Shown here: one piece after another, positions 1 to 13,011 of the stretch
Position numbering within the stretch: the first letter of the stretch is position 1
How the letters are laid out: every line of letters starts with the position of its first letter
NCBI GenBank assembly: GCA_964019055.1
Contig: OZ025219.1
Location: 9,955,888-10,019,887, forward strand
Length of the DNA stretch: 64,000 nt
Origin: Anthopleura xanthogrammica
Lineage: Eukaryota > Cnidaria > Anthozoa > Actiniaria > Actiniidae
Reading direction: 5' to 3'
Translations under genes and position numbers: made by a program
The notes under the pieces: generated by a model
What the model was told of the DNA's origin: nothing
Database searches by the model: none
The model's input: the letters and a program-made list of their open reading frames with translations, nothing else

Positions 1-840
1 CATTATTTATGAACCATGCAAAATAGGTCATTTTTGGCCATTTTCAGGTAAAAAGCATGGACTATAGCCCATGGTTTTGATCGATTTTGGCCAATTTTCC
101 CACCTTTTGGAAAATTATGCATTATTTATGAACCATGCAAAATAGGTCATTTTTGGCCATTTTCAGGTAAAAAGCATGGACTATAGCCCATGGTTTTGAT
201 CGATTTTGGCCAATTTTCACACCTTTTGGAAAATTATGCAATATTTATGAACCATGCAAAATAGGTCATTTTTGGCCATTTTCAGGTAAAAAGCATGGAC
301 TATAGCCCATGGTTTTGATCGATTTTGGCCAATTTTCACACCTTTTGGAAAATTATGCATTATTTTTGAACAATGCAAAATAGGTCATTTTTGGCCATTT
401 TCAGGTAAAAAGCATGGACTATAGCCCATGGTTTTGATCGATTTTGGGTGTTTTTCACACCTTTTGGAAAATTATGCATTATTTATGAACCATGCAAAAT
501 AGTTCATTTTTGGCCATTTTCAGGTAAAAAGCATGGACTATAGCCCATGGTTTTGATCGATTTTGGCCAATTTTCACACCTTTTGGAAAATTATGCATTA
601 TTTTTGAACAATGCAAAATAGGTCATTTTTGGCCATTTTCAGGTGAAAAGCATGGACTATAGCCCATGGTTTTGATTGATTTTGGCCAATTTTCACACCT
701 TTCAGAAAATTATGCATTATTAAAAAAAATGCAAAAAAGGTCATTTTTGGGTAAAAAGCATGGACTATAGCCCATGGTTTTGATTGATTTTGGCCAATTT
801 TCACATCTTTTGGAAAATTATGAATTGTTTATGAAGGATG
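1..840. repeat. 119-bp tandem satellite, about 7 copies, cut by the window edge
   Basis: A unit of about 119 bp starting at CATTATTTATGAACCATGC repeats about seven times with few substitutions, then decays near 720-840 (shortened unit, A-rich insertion). The array starts before base 1, so its true length is unknown. The 68-residue minus-strand reading frame at 598-804 only reflects the repeat. No function is visible. Confidence 0.93.
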
Positions 841-1775
841 CCAAACAGGTCATTTTTGGTCATGCAAAAGTCTGGAGTTCCCTGATACACAATTTAAAAT
901 CAGATTATAAATGTTTTGAAAATTTATTTCAATCCAATTAAGAAAACTTTAATTAGTTATCAAACTAAAAACTTTCTTCTTAGTCACGTTTAATCAAGAA
1001 ATCATGTTAAAAATTGAGTAGTTCAGCCATAGCTTAAAACATTTCAAACACAGTATTCTATCAAACCTGAACTTTTGTGTTGCTGAATCCAATGCTTCGC
1101 ATGACTGAGAATGACTTCAAATGTTAATATTCTAATAACAAAGATATTTGAGATTTCACTGTTAATTGTTAACCTTTATTATTTTTCTTTGAAAAAATGT
1201 ATTCCAAAATCATAGATATGCATATAAAGGTTTCTATGTATATTCTTGATTCAATTTACCAAATGGAAGAATTGACCCTTTTACAGTTCCATTCAGTGAC
1301 CATGAATACTAGTTCCAAGTTGGGTTTGGAGTTGCTGCGTGCGCATGATAATATAGTTTTGCTATGGACGCAACTCCCCTCTCAGCTTGGAAGTATTATT
1401 CGTAGTCACTGGAACGGAACTGTAACAAGGTCTATTCATGTATCTAAGGTACCATGAGGTAAATGGGTTTGCAGTTTATCCAGGTCTAAAGAAGTTAAAC
1501 ATTAAAATTATCTAATATACAATCATTGTCTATAAATAGCAATTCATTCTATAAATAGAATTGATTATTAGAAGTGATGTGAATGTCATCAAAGACCATC
1601 AAATTTCCGTCAATCAATTGCATGTTTTAAAAGTATTAAATAATCTTCAATAAATCAAATAATCAGTTTTAGAAGTGTTCAAGCCCATAACAAATGACAT
1701 GACGAATGGTCGGAGTGTGAGGGGGGGTCAGCAGATATCATCACAGTCTACCATCCCGGCAATCTACTGAGACTC

Positions 1776-1888
1776 AAACAGGATGCATTTTGGTCTAGCT
1801 TGGGTACAAACAACATCATATAAGGTATGATGGACAAAAGATGTCTGTACCCAAGCTAGACCACACTGCACCATGCTAGACTATCTCA
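1776..1888. mobile_element. Foldback MITE, 'TCTAGCTTGGGTACAAACA' family
   Basis: The arms read GGTCTAGCTTGGGTACAAAC and, inverted, GTACCCAAGCTAGACCACA, separated by a short loop containing ATCATATAAGGTATGATG. Related copies lie at 33815-33930, 59841-59937 and 59965-60064, with a fragment near 42330. It is non-autonomous, with no coding capacity. Confidence 0.85.
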
Positions 1889-2489
1889 GAAAAGGTATAC
1901 GCAGATGGTATTGTAAGAGTCACTAAAGGTGCAAAACCATGGGCTTGAACAATCTTATATAATCTGTAATAAACTTTGGATTAGTGTATCTAAATACCAG
2001 TATTAAATACCTCTTAACTGTGGTGTTTGCTCGGTGATCCTGGTATATGTGATTATAAATACTATATTCTCTGCCTCTATACTTCTATATACTCTATGTA
2101 ATCAATATTTAATTAATAGGAAATCAAATAATAAGGCAATCCATTTGTCTTTTTCTCCCTAACCTTGTCCAAAAGAGAACTCATAATGGAATATTCAAGG
2201 GTGTCTACCTAGTATGTCTGCAAGAAGTTTTTCAAATTTTCCTTCATCACCCATTTTGAAGCAATGACATCGACTTGATAACTTTCAAGATACATGTGAA
2301 ATTGATCCTTACTTTTACAACAAAAATGTAAGCAATAGCATAAATAACAATGAAAGCACAAGCTAATTTGGGGTGCATAATTCACCTATCTTCCTTGTGT
2401 GTCCTGTTATTTGCTGAAGCCATTAGTTTTCGTAACAAAAATAGTTGGGCTCCATGTGTAGTGGTTGCTGTAATATCACCTTGTTGTCA

Positions 2490-2640
2490 GGGGCATATCC
2501 AGGGGGAGGGTTATAGAGGTTGCAACTCCCCTATGAGAATTTGGATTACCGTCAGTAGCTGGCTGACAGTGAGAGAATGATGGCCAAATAGCTAGAACCC
2601 CCCGTTTAAAAAATCCTGGATTTGCCCCTGCCAGGTGTAG
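2490..2640. mobile_element. Foldback MITE with GGGGCA...TGCCCC ends
   Basis: Starts CAGGGGCATATCCAGGGGGA and ends TCCTGGATTTGCCCCTGCC, giving inverted ends. The pattern resembles the CAGTGGCGGATC element at 34250-34596. It is short and non-coding. Confidence 0.6.
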
Positions 2641-2694
2641 TATCTTTAAGTGCCTGTTTTGCATTACGAATGAATCAGCAATACACTACTTTGT

Positions 2695-2825
2695 TAATAC
2701 AAATTTTCTCTCGTTCCAGTTTACTCAGGGGGCAAAAATTCATAGTGTTGCAAGGCCACATTTTGTCTCATTAATTCAACAAACTTGCCCCCTGAGTAAA
2801 CTGGAATGAGAGAAAATTTGTATTA
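2695..2825. mobile_element. Foldback MITE with about 40-bp near-perfect arms
   Basis: TAATACAAATTTTCTCTCGT on the left is matched inverted by AGAGAAAATTTGTATTA on the right. Both arms continue through CAGTTTACTCAGGGGGCAA, around a loop of about 50 bp. A single copy is seen here. Confidence 0.85.
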
Positions 2826-3361
2826 GGAAAGGAGTGTATCTAATACTATGTACAACAGATTTTTAGTTTTATCATAGAAAATACGATTTACAAGATATAA
2901 ATATACAACCTTACCTAGTATGAAGAGATATGTGTTAGTTTAATAACCTTTCTAATCTTCCTGCACAACAGAGTTTTCTTTTATACAATTGTTACGTATA
3001 GTACAAGTTTATCACCAGAAAAATATAGAAGTAACATCCTGCGTCTACCAGTTGTAAGGACTTACCTTTGATCTAAGCTACTGGTACTAAAATAATATAC
3101 TTATAGCTTACATGAATAAATATAAGTCGTATTTGTGTAATTATAAGTTAATTCTGCGAAAGCTTGTGCCGATATGCATAGTATGTATGATGTATAGGTA
3201 TGGGTGAGGTGAGTATGACGTGTACCAATAGGTACGAGTTAGATATAGTGATAGTATGCTAATGTGGTAGAACCAAGTATACCAGTGATGTAGTGATCCA
3301 AGTATGCGAGTCAGCTGTGTCGTAGATTTTCTATCAAGCTTGTACAACTGGTATTTATCAG

Positions 3362-3575
3362 TTAGACAGGAGGACGATGTTGATGGACCAGCACAGCTAC
3401 TGGATCTAGTAATCTAAGTATACTTATAGGTATTTGTTCTCTTTGAAGCTTGTATGGAGTGTACTCATTCAGGATGATGATTGTAGCAATTGCGAGGAAG
3501 ATGATGAGGAGAACGAAAAGGATAAAGCGGAACAGTACACCACACATTCGGCGACAGATACCTCTTTCCTTGATC
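3362..3575 (-). other. KASH gene last exon: transmembrane helix and luminal KASH tail
   Basis: Acceptor TTTTTTCTAACAG precedes phase-2 coding. A basic stretch (RIKERGICRRM) is followed by about 22 hydrophobic residues (FILFVLLIIFLAIATIII) and a 35-residue tail ending HQHRPPV, then TAA. A C-terminal P-P-X after one helix is the hallmark that inserts into SUN trimers. Here the first proline of the usual PPPX is Arg. There is no luminal Cys, so no SUN-KASH disulfide is expected. Confidence 0.85.
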
Positions 3576-6500
3576 CTGTTAGAAAAAATTAAAGATAAGA
3601 AGGATGAGAAGCATTTCATTTTGACAGTACATACATGTCAGCGTTGGGTCCAAATTTGCATCTTCACGCATGATACCAGAAACGAGTGCGCGTCACCCTT
3701 ACAAGAAAAGACGAGAGTACGCAAGCAACGATTTTGGCATGTTTGGAGGGAGAAAAGGACGAAGAAAAAGAATTTATTTGATTGTGACAGATTGCGCAGA
3801 TGAATAAGTTGCATCATTTTCAATCGTATCTACGTTTTTGATCGTTATAGTGTGGACGTGCCAAAACGCTGTGAAAACGCCGCTAGTGTGGATGCGAAGC
3901 TTTCGCTGCATGTTCGATGCGTGTTCGATGCGTGTTCGATGCGTGTTCGATGCGTGTTCGATGCGTGTTCGATGTATGTTCGATGTATGTTCGATGCCTG
4001 TTCGATGCATGCTCGATGCATGTTCGATGCGTGTTCGAAACGTCCTCGATGTGTGCTCGATGTGTGTTCAGGGCCTAATTTTCCCTAATTTCCGTGTTGC
4101 GATAAATTAGTAATAATCCAACCATGTGTCATTCTCTTGAGAATAAGATCCTTTGTTTGATTTGTATCCATATTCACGCCAAGCTAAATAGGTTTATTCT
4201 TACCTAGGTTCCTCGATGATTGGTCTAGACACCACCTCAGGTACCTCTCCTTCCGTCTCTTCTGATTCTCTCTCATCAGAACTCTCCTTGCCTTCATCGA
4301 TACTGGATGTCCTAGAATCCTGTGGTGTTTCACTTGGTTCTTCTTGTGTGGTATTCAATGCTGATATGTCTATTGTACGACGTCTGAAGTTGGTTAATAC
4401 TTGTTTAGCGCGTTGGGATGTGTTGTGAATTGCCATTACAAAGTTAGCTAGACTGTTTCGATGATCTTTAGTACTGGTTTCCTGAAGGTGATACAGACGA
4501 ACAGACGTAAATGACACAATTACACTTACTATTGGATAAAAACCACATTATCATCACCAAATTGAACACTCTCACTGCAACTGCTGTCATTGTGCACTTA
4601 AAGTTCTTATCGATTAACCATCGTATTATCATCATTATCACTATCCTCTTCCTCGCTATACGTTCACCAACATCATCACCGTCACCAACATCATTATCAC
4701 CACCCAATCATCGTCAGCAGCAGCATATATCACCACCATCATCATCATCTTCAGCATCATCATCACCACCAACATCAATAATACTAACCGGTTCAGATCC
4801 TTCATGTTTGTCGTCTTCTCCATACTGACCACCTACAATACAGTACAATGCCTTGAATCAGTAACATGCAGCATAACCGCACTGGATTAGATAGATTAAG
4901 GAAAAACACGCTTGTTTTACATGCCCGCGAGAGCCGGGATACGTCTTTGAAATTATTGCGCGCAGTAAAAATGCACCATAACCGCACCAGATTAGATAGA
5001 TTAAGGAAAGATTATGCGACCTTGATAACACGAAGCAAACACGATCATTTTACATGCGCGAGAGAGAATATGTTTTTGAAATTATTGCGCGAGGTAAAAC
5101 GTAGCATTATCGAACCCCACATACATGTGCGCATCCTGCGTAGTGGCCCAAAAGGGTGAGCTTCTCGCCGCTATACAGGCTAACATGCGCGCGCCGTCGT
5201 TTTTCCACGAGAATATTCTTACGTTGAAATCGTGCGTAACAGGAGAAAATGAATATCTAGCCCAGGAACGATAAGTGCATCGTTACCCGCAACACTTCAA
5301 AACGGTTCCCCCTAGATATTCTTGGTCAATGCATAAAAAGGAAAGAGAGCATTTTGTTGCAAGACATTTGTGTATAGAGAGTATAAACCCGTATAATACA
5401 TCAAATAATCAATATACAATCACCTATTCTTGTGGGTCCGTTGCACAGCTCTGCTACGCTTGGCTCGCCTATGTCGGAATCATCTGAATTAAGTCGTTCT
5501 TTTTTCCTGGGTTAAAAATGAAAGAGTATGAAAATTTACAACTAGGGGAAGTCCTTGAAAATAATGAGGTGCGCAATGGGAAAACATTAGTCCCGTTTAT
5601 CAAACATGCTTCGTGCAGGAGAAGGGCGCGCGCGCTGACTGTTGACGTCACGACACCATATTCAGAACACCAGAGCGGGTTTACTGATTTGAGGAGTTTT
5701 ACCTGAATTCATCCAGATCTTCTTTAACTCTTTGAAGACGTCTGTTAATATTCTCAGCGTGGCATATCATGACTTCTATTCCTGACCACATGCGAGATTC
5801 CTAAACGATAGAATGAAATGAGGCAACAACCAAGCAGGACCATACAATACCCAGCCAAACCCACAGACAATACGAGGCCCCACAAACGCGCGCGCAATAA
5901 TAAAAAGGGTCTTGTTACCTGTTGTACACTGCCATATTGTTGTGCAACAAGACACAAACGCGCGCAATAATAAAAAGGGTCTTCTTACCTGTTGTACACT
6001 GCCATATTGTTGTGCAACAAGACACAAACGCTGTGCTGAATGACGCAGGATGTCCATTTGTGTTTTCAATGAGGATGCCATTTGCTAAGAAAGGAGCGAC
6101 ATAATATGGTCTAGGTTAAGGTGCGTAATCAGGTTGTCTATCCTTCCACCCATTCCCCATCAACCAATCTCTCTACACACTAAGCATCCATTCTTCTATC
6201 TATCCATCCTCCAACTCACCCACTCATCAATTCACTCCTTCATCCCTCCAATCACACAACCAGCGCTATCAATCCATCTATTTATGAAGGAATTCCATTT
6301 TCTTAACTAACTACCTTACCTGCAGTTCTCTTGTTTTCATATATTTTCCCTCTAAATCCTGTGTGAAATAAAACGTGTTAATAAAGGGTAACGCAATATG
6401 ACGTCATGTTATCTATATACGTCACAAGACTTTATATGACGTCACATGGGAACCCACCTTCATCAGGGCGGTCATGTTTTTAAGTTCTTTATCCATATTC

Positions 6501-9500
6501 TTTTCTGCGATATCTCTACTTCTTGCCTGTTAAAAAAAAACATCAAAATTAAAGATTGGTTCAATGCTTAGCGTAAGTATATTCATTGTCAGTCATGAAC
6601 AAATGGTCATGAACAAATGAACGGCCTTAATGCGTCTTAATAAGAACAAAATCGTGCAACTTGTCGGGCAACATTGTTGGGTTGCAAGCTGCAGAGTGAA
6701 TGTGGCTCGTATTAGTACCGCGTGCGACAACAATTTTTTTTTGTTGCGCGACTTTGTTGCAGAAGTAGAAGCGCTTTCTACTCTTTGCAACAATGAAAAA
6801 TTGTTGCGAGCAAGGTACAAATATCATTCGCTCTGCAACTTGCAACACAACAATGTTGCACGATTTTGTTGCTCGTATTTCCGCGCGCCTTTATGCGCAA
6901 ACCTTTCTTGGAAGAGGGGAGGGGACAAGCACGAAGGGGGAGGAAAGATCACGATGGGGAAAAGCTCAAAAAGGGTAGTAAAGGGTGGGGATTAGCATTG
7001 AGGGAGTAGGGTAAGGGAGGGGATTAGCATTGAGGGAGTGGGGTAAGGGAGAAGAAATTATCAACCACGTACGCTGGTCTATAATACCTGTACATCCATT
7101 CGTTTCTTCAATGTTAACTGGTCTGTTTGGAAAGCGAGGACTAAAGTCTTGAACTGCTTCTACAATGATAAAAAGAATACTGACGTGTAATACTTACTAA
7201 CGAATAATTTATTTTATCTTTATTTCAAAATATCAGAGAACTAAACAAAGTGTTAAAAAGCCATTATTTACCTCTATTTCTTTTTCACTGGGCGGCGGAC
7301 TAAAGAAACAAACCAACACAATATGGATTAGTTTGAATTAACGTATGGCAACTAAAACTATCTATATCGATGAATGGTATTTTTAGAGACAATCATTTTA
7401 CCCCTTTAACGTGATCGACGCGCACTTCTTACCAGCAGCACATCGTTAGGAGTAAAGAGCTGGAACTATTATTATAATTATTAAGGGGATATTAAGGGAC
7501 ATCATGTAATACTATAGTAACGTCGAGCGCGCAGTGAGTCAATGCTCACTCTGCTAATCCTGACAAACAAACAACAATCTTTAAAGGGTTTAACACCAGA
7601 ATTTAAATGAATTAAGTTTCTTTTTGCGGGAAATCAGGGTCACGGGAAATCAAACTCACACTCACACGCACCGGGAAGCTAGAACGGGAAGCAAGGGTCG
7701 CAGAGCGGTGAGAGCGCTCGCCTCTACCAATGGTGCCCGGGTTCGAGTCCCAACGGTATCGTTGTTGTATGTGAGTACAGTTTCTTGTTGGTTCTCTCCT
7801 GCGCTTCGAAGGTTTTTCTACAGGTTCTCCGGATTTTCCTCCCTCCACAAAAATCATCTAAATTTGAATTTGAATTTAGTGGAAGAAGAGCCACTCTGTG
7901 GAATCCACCGTTTATTCCCATTTAATTTTTATTACTACTAATTCTGGCCAAGACTCACCTAACATGTAAACCTACTCCATCTACAAAGTGAGTGCTGTTG
8001 AGCGAGCCATCCATAACAGGTACATCATCATCATGAAGGTAACAGTTATTATCGTCTGGAGAATACGAAGCGGGAGATAGTTTTCTTCTCCATAGACTCA
8101 ATAAGTTGGGTTCCTCGGAGGGACTTTGATCTGTGTCCATAATCACAATTAAAGGAAAAAGTTACAAAAAGAAATTGGAATTATGGGAGAAAGGAAATAG
8201 GAATTATCTTTATACGTAATAAAGATGGGCGAGGCAGGGCAGGGCAGGGCAGGGCAGGGCAGGGCAGGGCAGGGCAGGGCAGGGCAGGGCAGGGCAGGGC
8301 AGGGCAGGGCAGGGCAGGGCAGGGCAGGGCAGGGCAGGGCAGGGCAGGGCAGGGCAGGGCAGGGCAGGGCAGGGCAGGGCAGGGCAGGGCAGGGCAGGGC
8401 AGGGCAGGGCAGGGCAGGGCAGGGCAGGGCAGGGCAGGGCAGGGCAGGGCAGGGCAGGGCAGGGCAGGGCAGGGCAGGGCAGGGCAGGGCAGGGCAGGGC
8501 AGGGCAGGGCAGGGCAGGGCAGGGCAGGGCAGGGCAGGGCAGGGCAGGGCAGGGCAGGGCAGGGCAGGGCAGGGCAGGGCAGGGCAGGGCAGGGCAGGGC
8601 AGGGCAGGGCAGGGCAGGGCAGGGCAGGGCAGGGCAGGGCAGGGCAGGGCAGGGCAGGGCAGGGCAGGGCAGGGATAGGCGAGGCAAGGCAGGGCAGGGC
8701 AGGGATAGGCGAGGCAAGGCAGGGCAGGGCAGGGATAGGCGAGGCGAGGCAGGGCAGGGATAGGCGAGGCAAGGCGACGCGAGGCAAGGGAAAGGAAGGA
8801 ACATAATTCATACCATAATAAAATATAAAATTTACAACCACACATGTATAATTTAATAATTTACCTTTTTTGTTTTCACTTATTATCGCTTCTAATGAAT
8901 CCTGAGTCAAGTCTGTCTGAGAACCAGTAGACTTTAAATCTTGTTCTTGTACCGATTCTAATAAGTTTTCTGTTGTTAAATCAATCCTTTCGATACCAGA
9001 AACAGGTGATAGAAGCAAGCGCTCAGGACTCTGTGATGACACTGATGACAGGGGAGGGGAAGGTAGCCGAGGTGCGGGATGAGGAGGTTCTGTGAAACTA
9101 ATGGCGAGTTCATCAACAGCCGCTATGCCATCAGGTGAGTCTCGCTTTACATCCTGTAAATAAGAAAATCCACACATGAGGAAAATAATATACCATGTTC
9201 TTCATGTTCATCAGAATAAAATGGGATATGGGAATTATTAGTGGTATTTCCACAGCGTTGAGTAGAGCTCTTTACCTTTAACGTCATGTTTTCCCAGTAA
9301 GACCACATGTCATTCCCTAGAGTATCATTTCTTTGTTGAACGGTTGCACATAATAAGACAATGAATATAAAATTGGATACAACTCAAACAAAGAATTTTA
9401 TTCTCAAGTGAATGACAAGTCGTTGGAAATGCTCCAGTGGAGGAAAAGTAAGTAGATAAAGTTATAATATCTCTGGAGTTTGCTGGCCTGACCTTAGTGG

Positions 9501-12500
9501 TTGTCATGGAATCCATCTTGTTTAAAAATTCTTGTAATTTTGACTTGACTGCGCGACCAGTAACACGAGGAGACGATGATCTAGGTGACTGGAAAAAGCA
9601 ACAAATGGCCCTAAGTATTGGTGTGTGAATGCACAAAATCGAGGGCGTTTTTGCTCTGTAAATGATGCGCCCATTTTTTTTCAAATATATCCATATTTAT
9701 TGGATGAACGGTGAAAGTGCGCGCATTTTACAAGGCCACACTTTACAGGTTACAGATTTTGAAACTTACCATCTTAGTTTTGTTTATCAGTTCATAATCA
9801 TGCACAGGTATCATATCGAGAAGTTCTTGCATTTCAGTGCTGTTCTTATTGACGGATAATTGTAGGGACTCCTGTAACAGGTAAAATAAATACACTCATT
9901 AGTCTGCTATCGCGAATGTGCGGCTTGGAATAAAATAATTAACCAGACAACAAATGACACCCTTTAAAACTTTGGTGAATAAAATCAAATCTAAAAGTGA
10001 TAAGAAAAGTGTTCCCGTTTGAAACCTTCTAAATATATAAGATATACCTTCAATTTCATCGACACCCTGAAACAACTTCAAGCGGAACATATTCAGGGCA
10101 CGGTTAATACACAAATCAAATTGGAATTTAGCTTGTTAGGTTTTGTGGAGGAAGAAAAACCAGAAAAAAATTGAATCAAGTGAGAGACCTAACAAACTCT
10201 ATTCACAAGTGATGCCAAGTCAAGACCGCAGAGGTGAGAAGCGAGTGTTCTACCCTTACACCACCCTTGATTCTCTCAAGTAGCATGGCGAACGTTTATG
10301 GCAAACCGCCGCATAAAGACGCGCGCTCTTGATTTAAAAGTTGTCAGCAAGCATCGGTCTTAACACATGAGTAAATGACATACTTACCTCTAATGCAGCC
10401 ACTCTGTCTTTCTCAATACCGAGGTTAGATGATGCTCTGGCCAGCTCATTTTCAAGCTCTTTTATTCTCACTGAAACAAAGCAATTAGATTGACATTAGA
10501 TTACTACATTAGTCCAATATCCAATATATAAGACGCATTCATAACGATTTACTCATACGATTTACACCCATAAAAACAATGCCATTCCTAACGCCACAGG
10601 GTTTTAATGTGAATGTTCCATACATAGTACTTTAATATAGCCCTGTTGCGCACAACCTGTTGCGCAACAATGTTGGGTTGCAAGTTGCATGCAGAACGAA
10701 TGTTGCTTGCATTACCACCCTGTGCGCAAATTTACTTTGCTGCAAAAAGCGGAGGTAACGTTTTCTTCATGCTGAATAAGCATGCATTTATTGCTCTAAG
10801 ATGATCACTTACAGAGCTGGTGACCTTGCTGTTCATCTAGAAGACTGTGTGACCTACAAGACAGTAAAACGAAGCTGTTACATCAATATATGTAATTGTA
10901 ATGGTATACGTCTACAACGGTGTGCATTCTCTACCGAATGGGTAGATTTATAGGGTTTTATAAGATCATTTGGCTGAATAGAATAGAATACGTAAGTGAA
11001 AAGGCACAATCAAAGTACAGAATGGACAGGCTTTTTAGCCAGTCACAGCAAGTACGATCACTGTTCATCCAATCAAAATGCGTGGACAAGTCACGGTACG
11101 ATAGAGCAGATTTCGTATGAATGTGCACAAGGCACGGTTACGGCGCGGACACGGCACGGAAAGCCGAATGTTTTCATACACGGCACGACATTGGCACGGC
11201 ACGTTCTGTGCTACACGTTTTTCATAGTTATACGAAAACTGCTCTACGTCTGCATTCTTAGTTTTTGATCATCACATCAAAATAGTTTCGTGCCAATGTA
11301 CGTTTTATGATTTTTGAATAACACATAAATTCTGCGTAAAAAATGGTTTTACCTTGTAATTTCTTCAAGGCGCTTCTCAAGCGATTGTTTTTCTTCAGAC
11401 TGCAATAAAGATCATTATCAGTGCCTAATATATATAACTTGTATCAAAGTTAATTGTTTGAATGGTAATAGCTGAGACGGAGCAAGTTAAGACAAGGAAG
11501 GAGAAGAAAGTGTAGGAAAAGACGTTATTTCTAGCAAAAAGGTACATATATTTCCGCTCATGAAATCTTGCATTTTCCAGGCGCGCATCATAATTACTAC
11601 TTTCAAAAGCATTGTATACTACATACTTCATAAGAAAGGGTTTTTCCCAGTGACTCTTTTTCGTCCCTATCAAAAGAGAAATGAGAACAATATATTACTA
11701 ACATCAGTAAAAGATCTTTACAAGATTTCTCAGTAGTTATTAACATTTAGCCTTTTTTGTGATGTGTATGCAAATTTCGTACGAGTGTGAAACGTCAAGA
11801 CACACGGCACGATTTCGGCGCGGCGCGGACACGGCACGGAATTTCGAATGTTTTCATACATCGCACGGCACGGCACTGGCACGGTCACCGCAAGGCGTGG
11901 TCCGTGCTGTAAGTTTTTCATAGTCATACGAAAACTGCTGTAACATTGTGCGCATTATAGTAATATACGACACGGAATCCCGAATGTTTTCATACACGGC
12001 ACGGCACTGGCACGGTCACGGCAAGGTGCGATCCGTGCCGTACGTTTTTCATAGTCATACAAAAACTGCTGTAACATTGTGCGCACCATGATAACATACC
12101 TCAGGGTGATTAACAGGGCATTAACAGTAGTCAGCTCTTTCTCCAGTGCTTTTAATTTACCAGCCATTTCATTGGCTTTAGTCTTTTCCTTTTGAAGTTC
12201 TTTTTGCAGTTCGTTAACTCTACAACACACAATATATATAAAAACAAATTACAATGGTACCTCTATAAAGCAAACACCTTCGGGAGCTTGCGCCAGGTGT
12301 CCGCTGTTTTACAGTAAGAAAATTTCGTGGCCGTGCAGCTACAATCTTGGACAAAATTAGTTGTTACAAAACCGCAATTTCAAAAAAATTACTTGATTTC
12401 TCACTTATGACTTTGTACTTCCAAAGTGTTCACCCTCCCCCATCCAATGTTGCATCCTGAAGGCCTACGAGTCTAATGAGGTACCAGAACAACATTGTTC

Positions 12501-12980
12501 AGGGGGAGAGGGGAGGGAGCTGAAGAAATTCTGTCATGAAAAAGGCAATGCAACATCAATGTTGTCCAAGATTGTAGATGTCCGTTTAATGAGGTGTGTT
12601 CACCCTAGACTACAGTTTAATACTGATGGATAAAGTAAATCAAACACCACTAACCTTGTATCCAGGTGATCAGTGTTCAGTGACATGTTACCAAGCTTTT
12701 GGTAGGCTTTATCTCTCTCTTCCTGTAGTAGCTGGCTATCCTCTGAAACAACAAATGTACTGGTTTAGACGCTCGCGCACAGGGACTCAAGCACACTTTG
12801 ACGTCTTAGTAGCTTATTCTGTGTATTCATGGCTTGCGTGTGTGCAAGTGTTTGACTGTCTTTCTGTCTGTCTGTCTGCCTCTATGTGGCTGTTGACTTC
12901 AATCTGTTTGACTGTCTGTCTGTATGTCTGTCTGTCCATCCCTATGTTTGTGTATGTGTCTATCTTTTTGTACGACTGTC

Positions 12981-13011
<31 letters not shown>

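Larger units (their letters stand above)
841..3361. other. Gene-free region downstream of the KASH gene
   Basis: AT-rich sequence between the satellite and the last KASH-gene exon. It holds three foldback elements (listed separately) and short open frames below 90 codons with no recognisable similarity. The part nearest 3361 should include the 3' UTR of the minus-strand gene, but I could not fix its polyadenylation site. Confidence 0.6.
4204..7299 (-). other. KASH gene exons 30-38: IRAG/LRMP (MRVI1)-like segment and acidic linker
   Basis: Exons 7272-7299, 7088-7159, 6458-6526, 6320-6358, 5989-6084, 5703-5800, 5424-5506, 4789-4832 and 4204-4481. Recognisable blocks are LAFQTDQLTLKKRMDVQ, ARSRDIAEKNMDKEL, LRHSAQRLCLVAQQYGSVQQ and MICHAENINRRLQRVKEDL. 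These match in order the LRMP/IRAG stretch with FKTD...LEKR, ERSRDLAEENL, CAARVASRAEMLGAINQE and VEVMIQHVENLKR. The last exon adds an RRR basic patch and a Ser/Glu-rich linker before the membrane helix. In vertebrates this region belongs to proteins associated with the IP3 receptor; that role here is inference. Confidence 0.8.

Noticed and set aside
3838..4110. Cys/Met/Arg-rich repeated frames
   Set aside because: Products of the 11-bp GTTCGATGCGT repeat, which shifts through all frames.
8149..9177. 342-codon minus-strand open frame of Pro-Ala-Leu-Pro-Cys repeats, and similar frames on both strands
   Set aside because: Only the start of this frame (8865-9153) is a real exon of the KASH gene. 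The rest is read-through of the intron and the AGGGC microsatellite, open in all six frames by composition.
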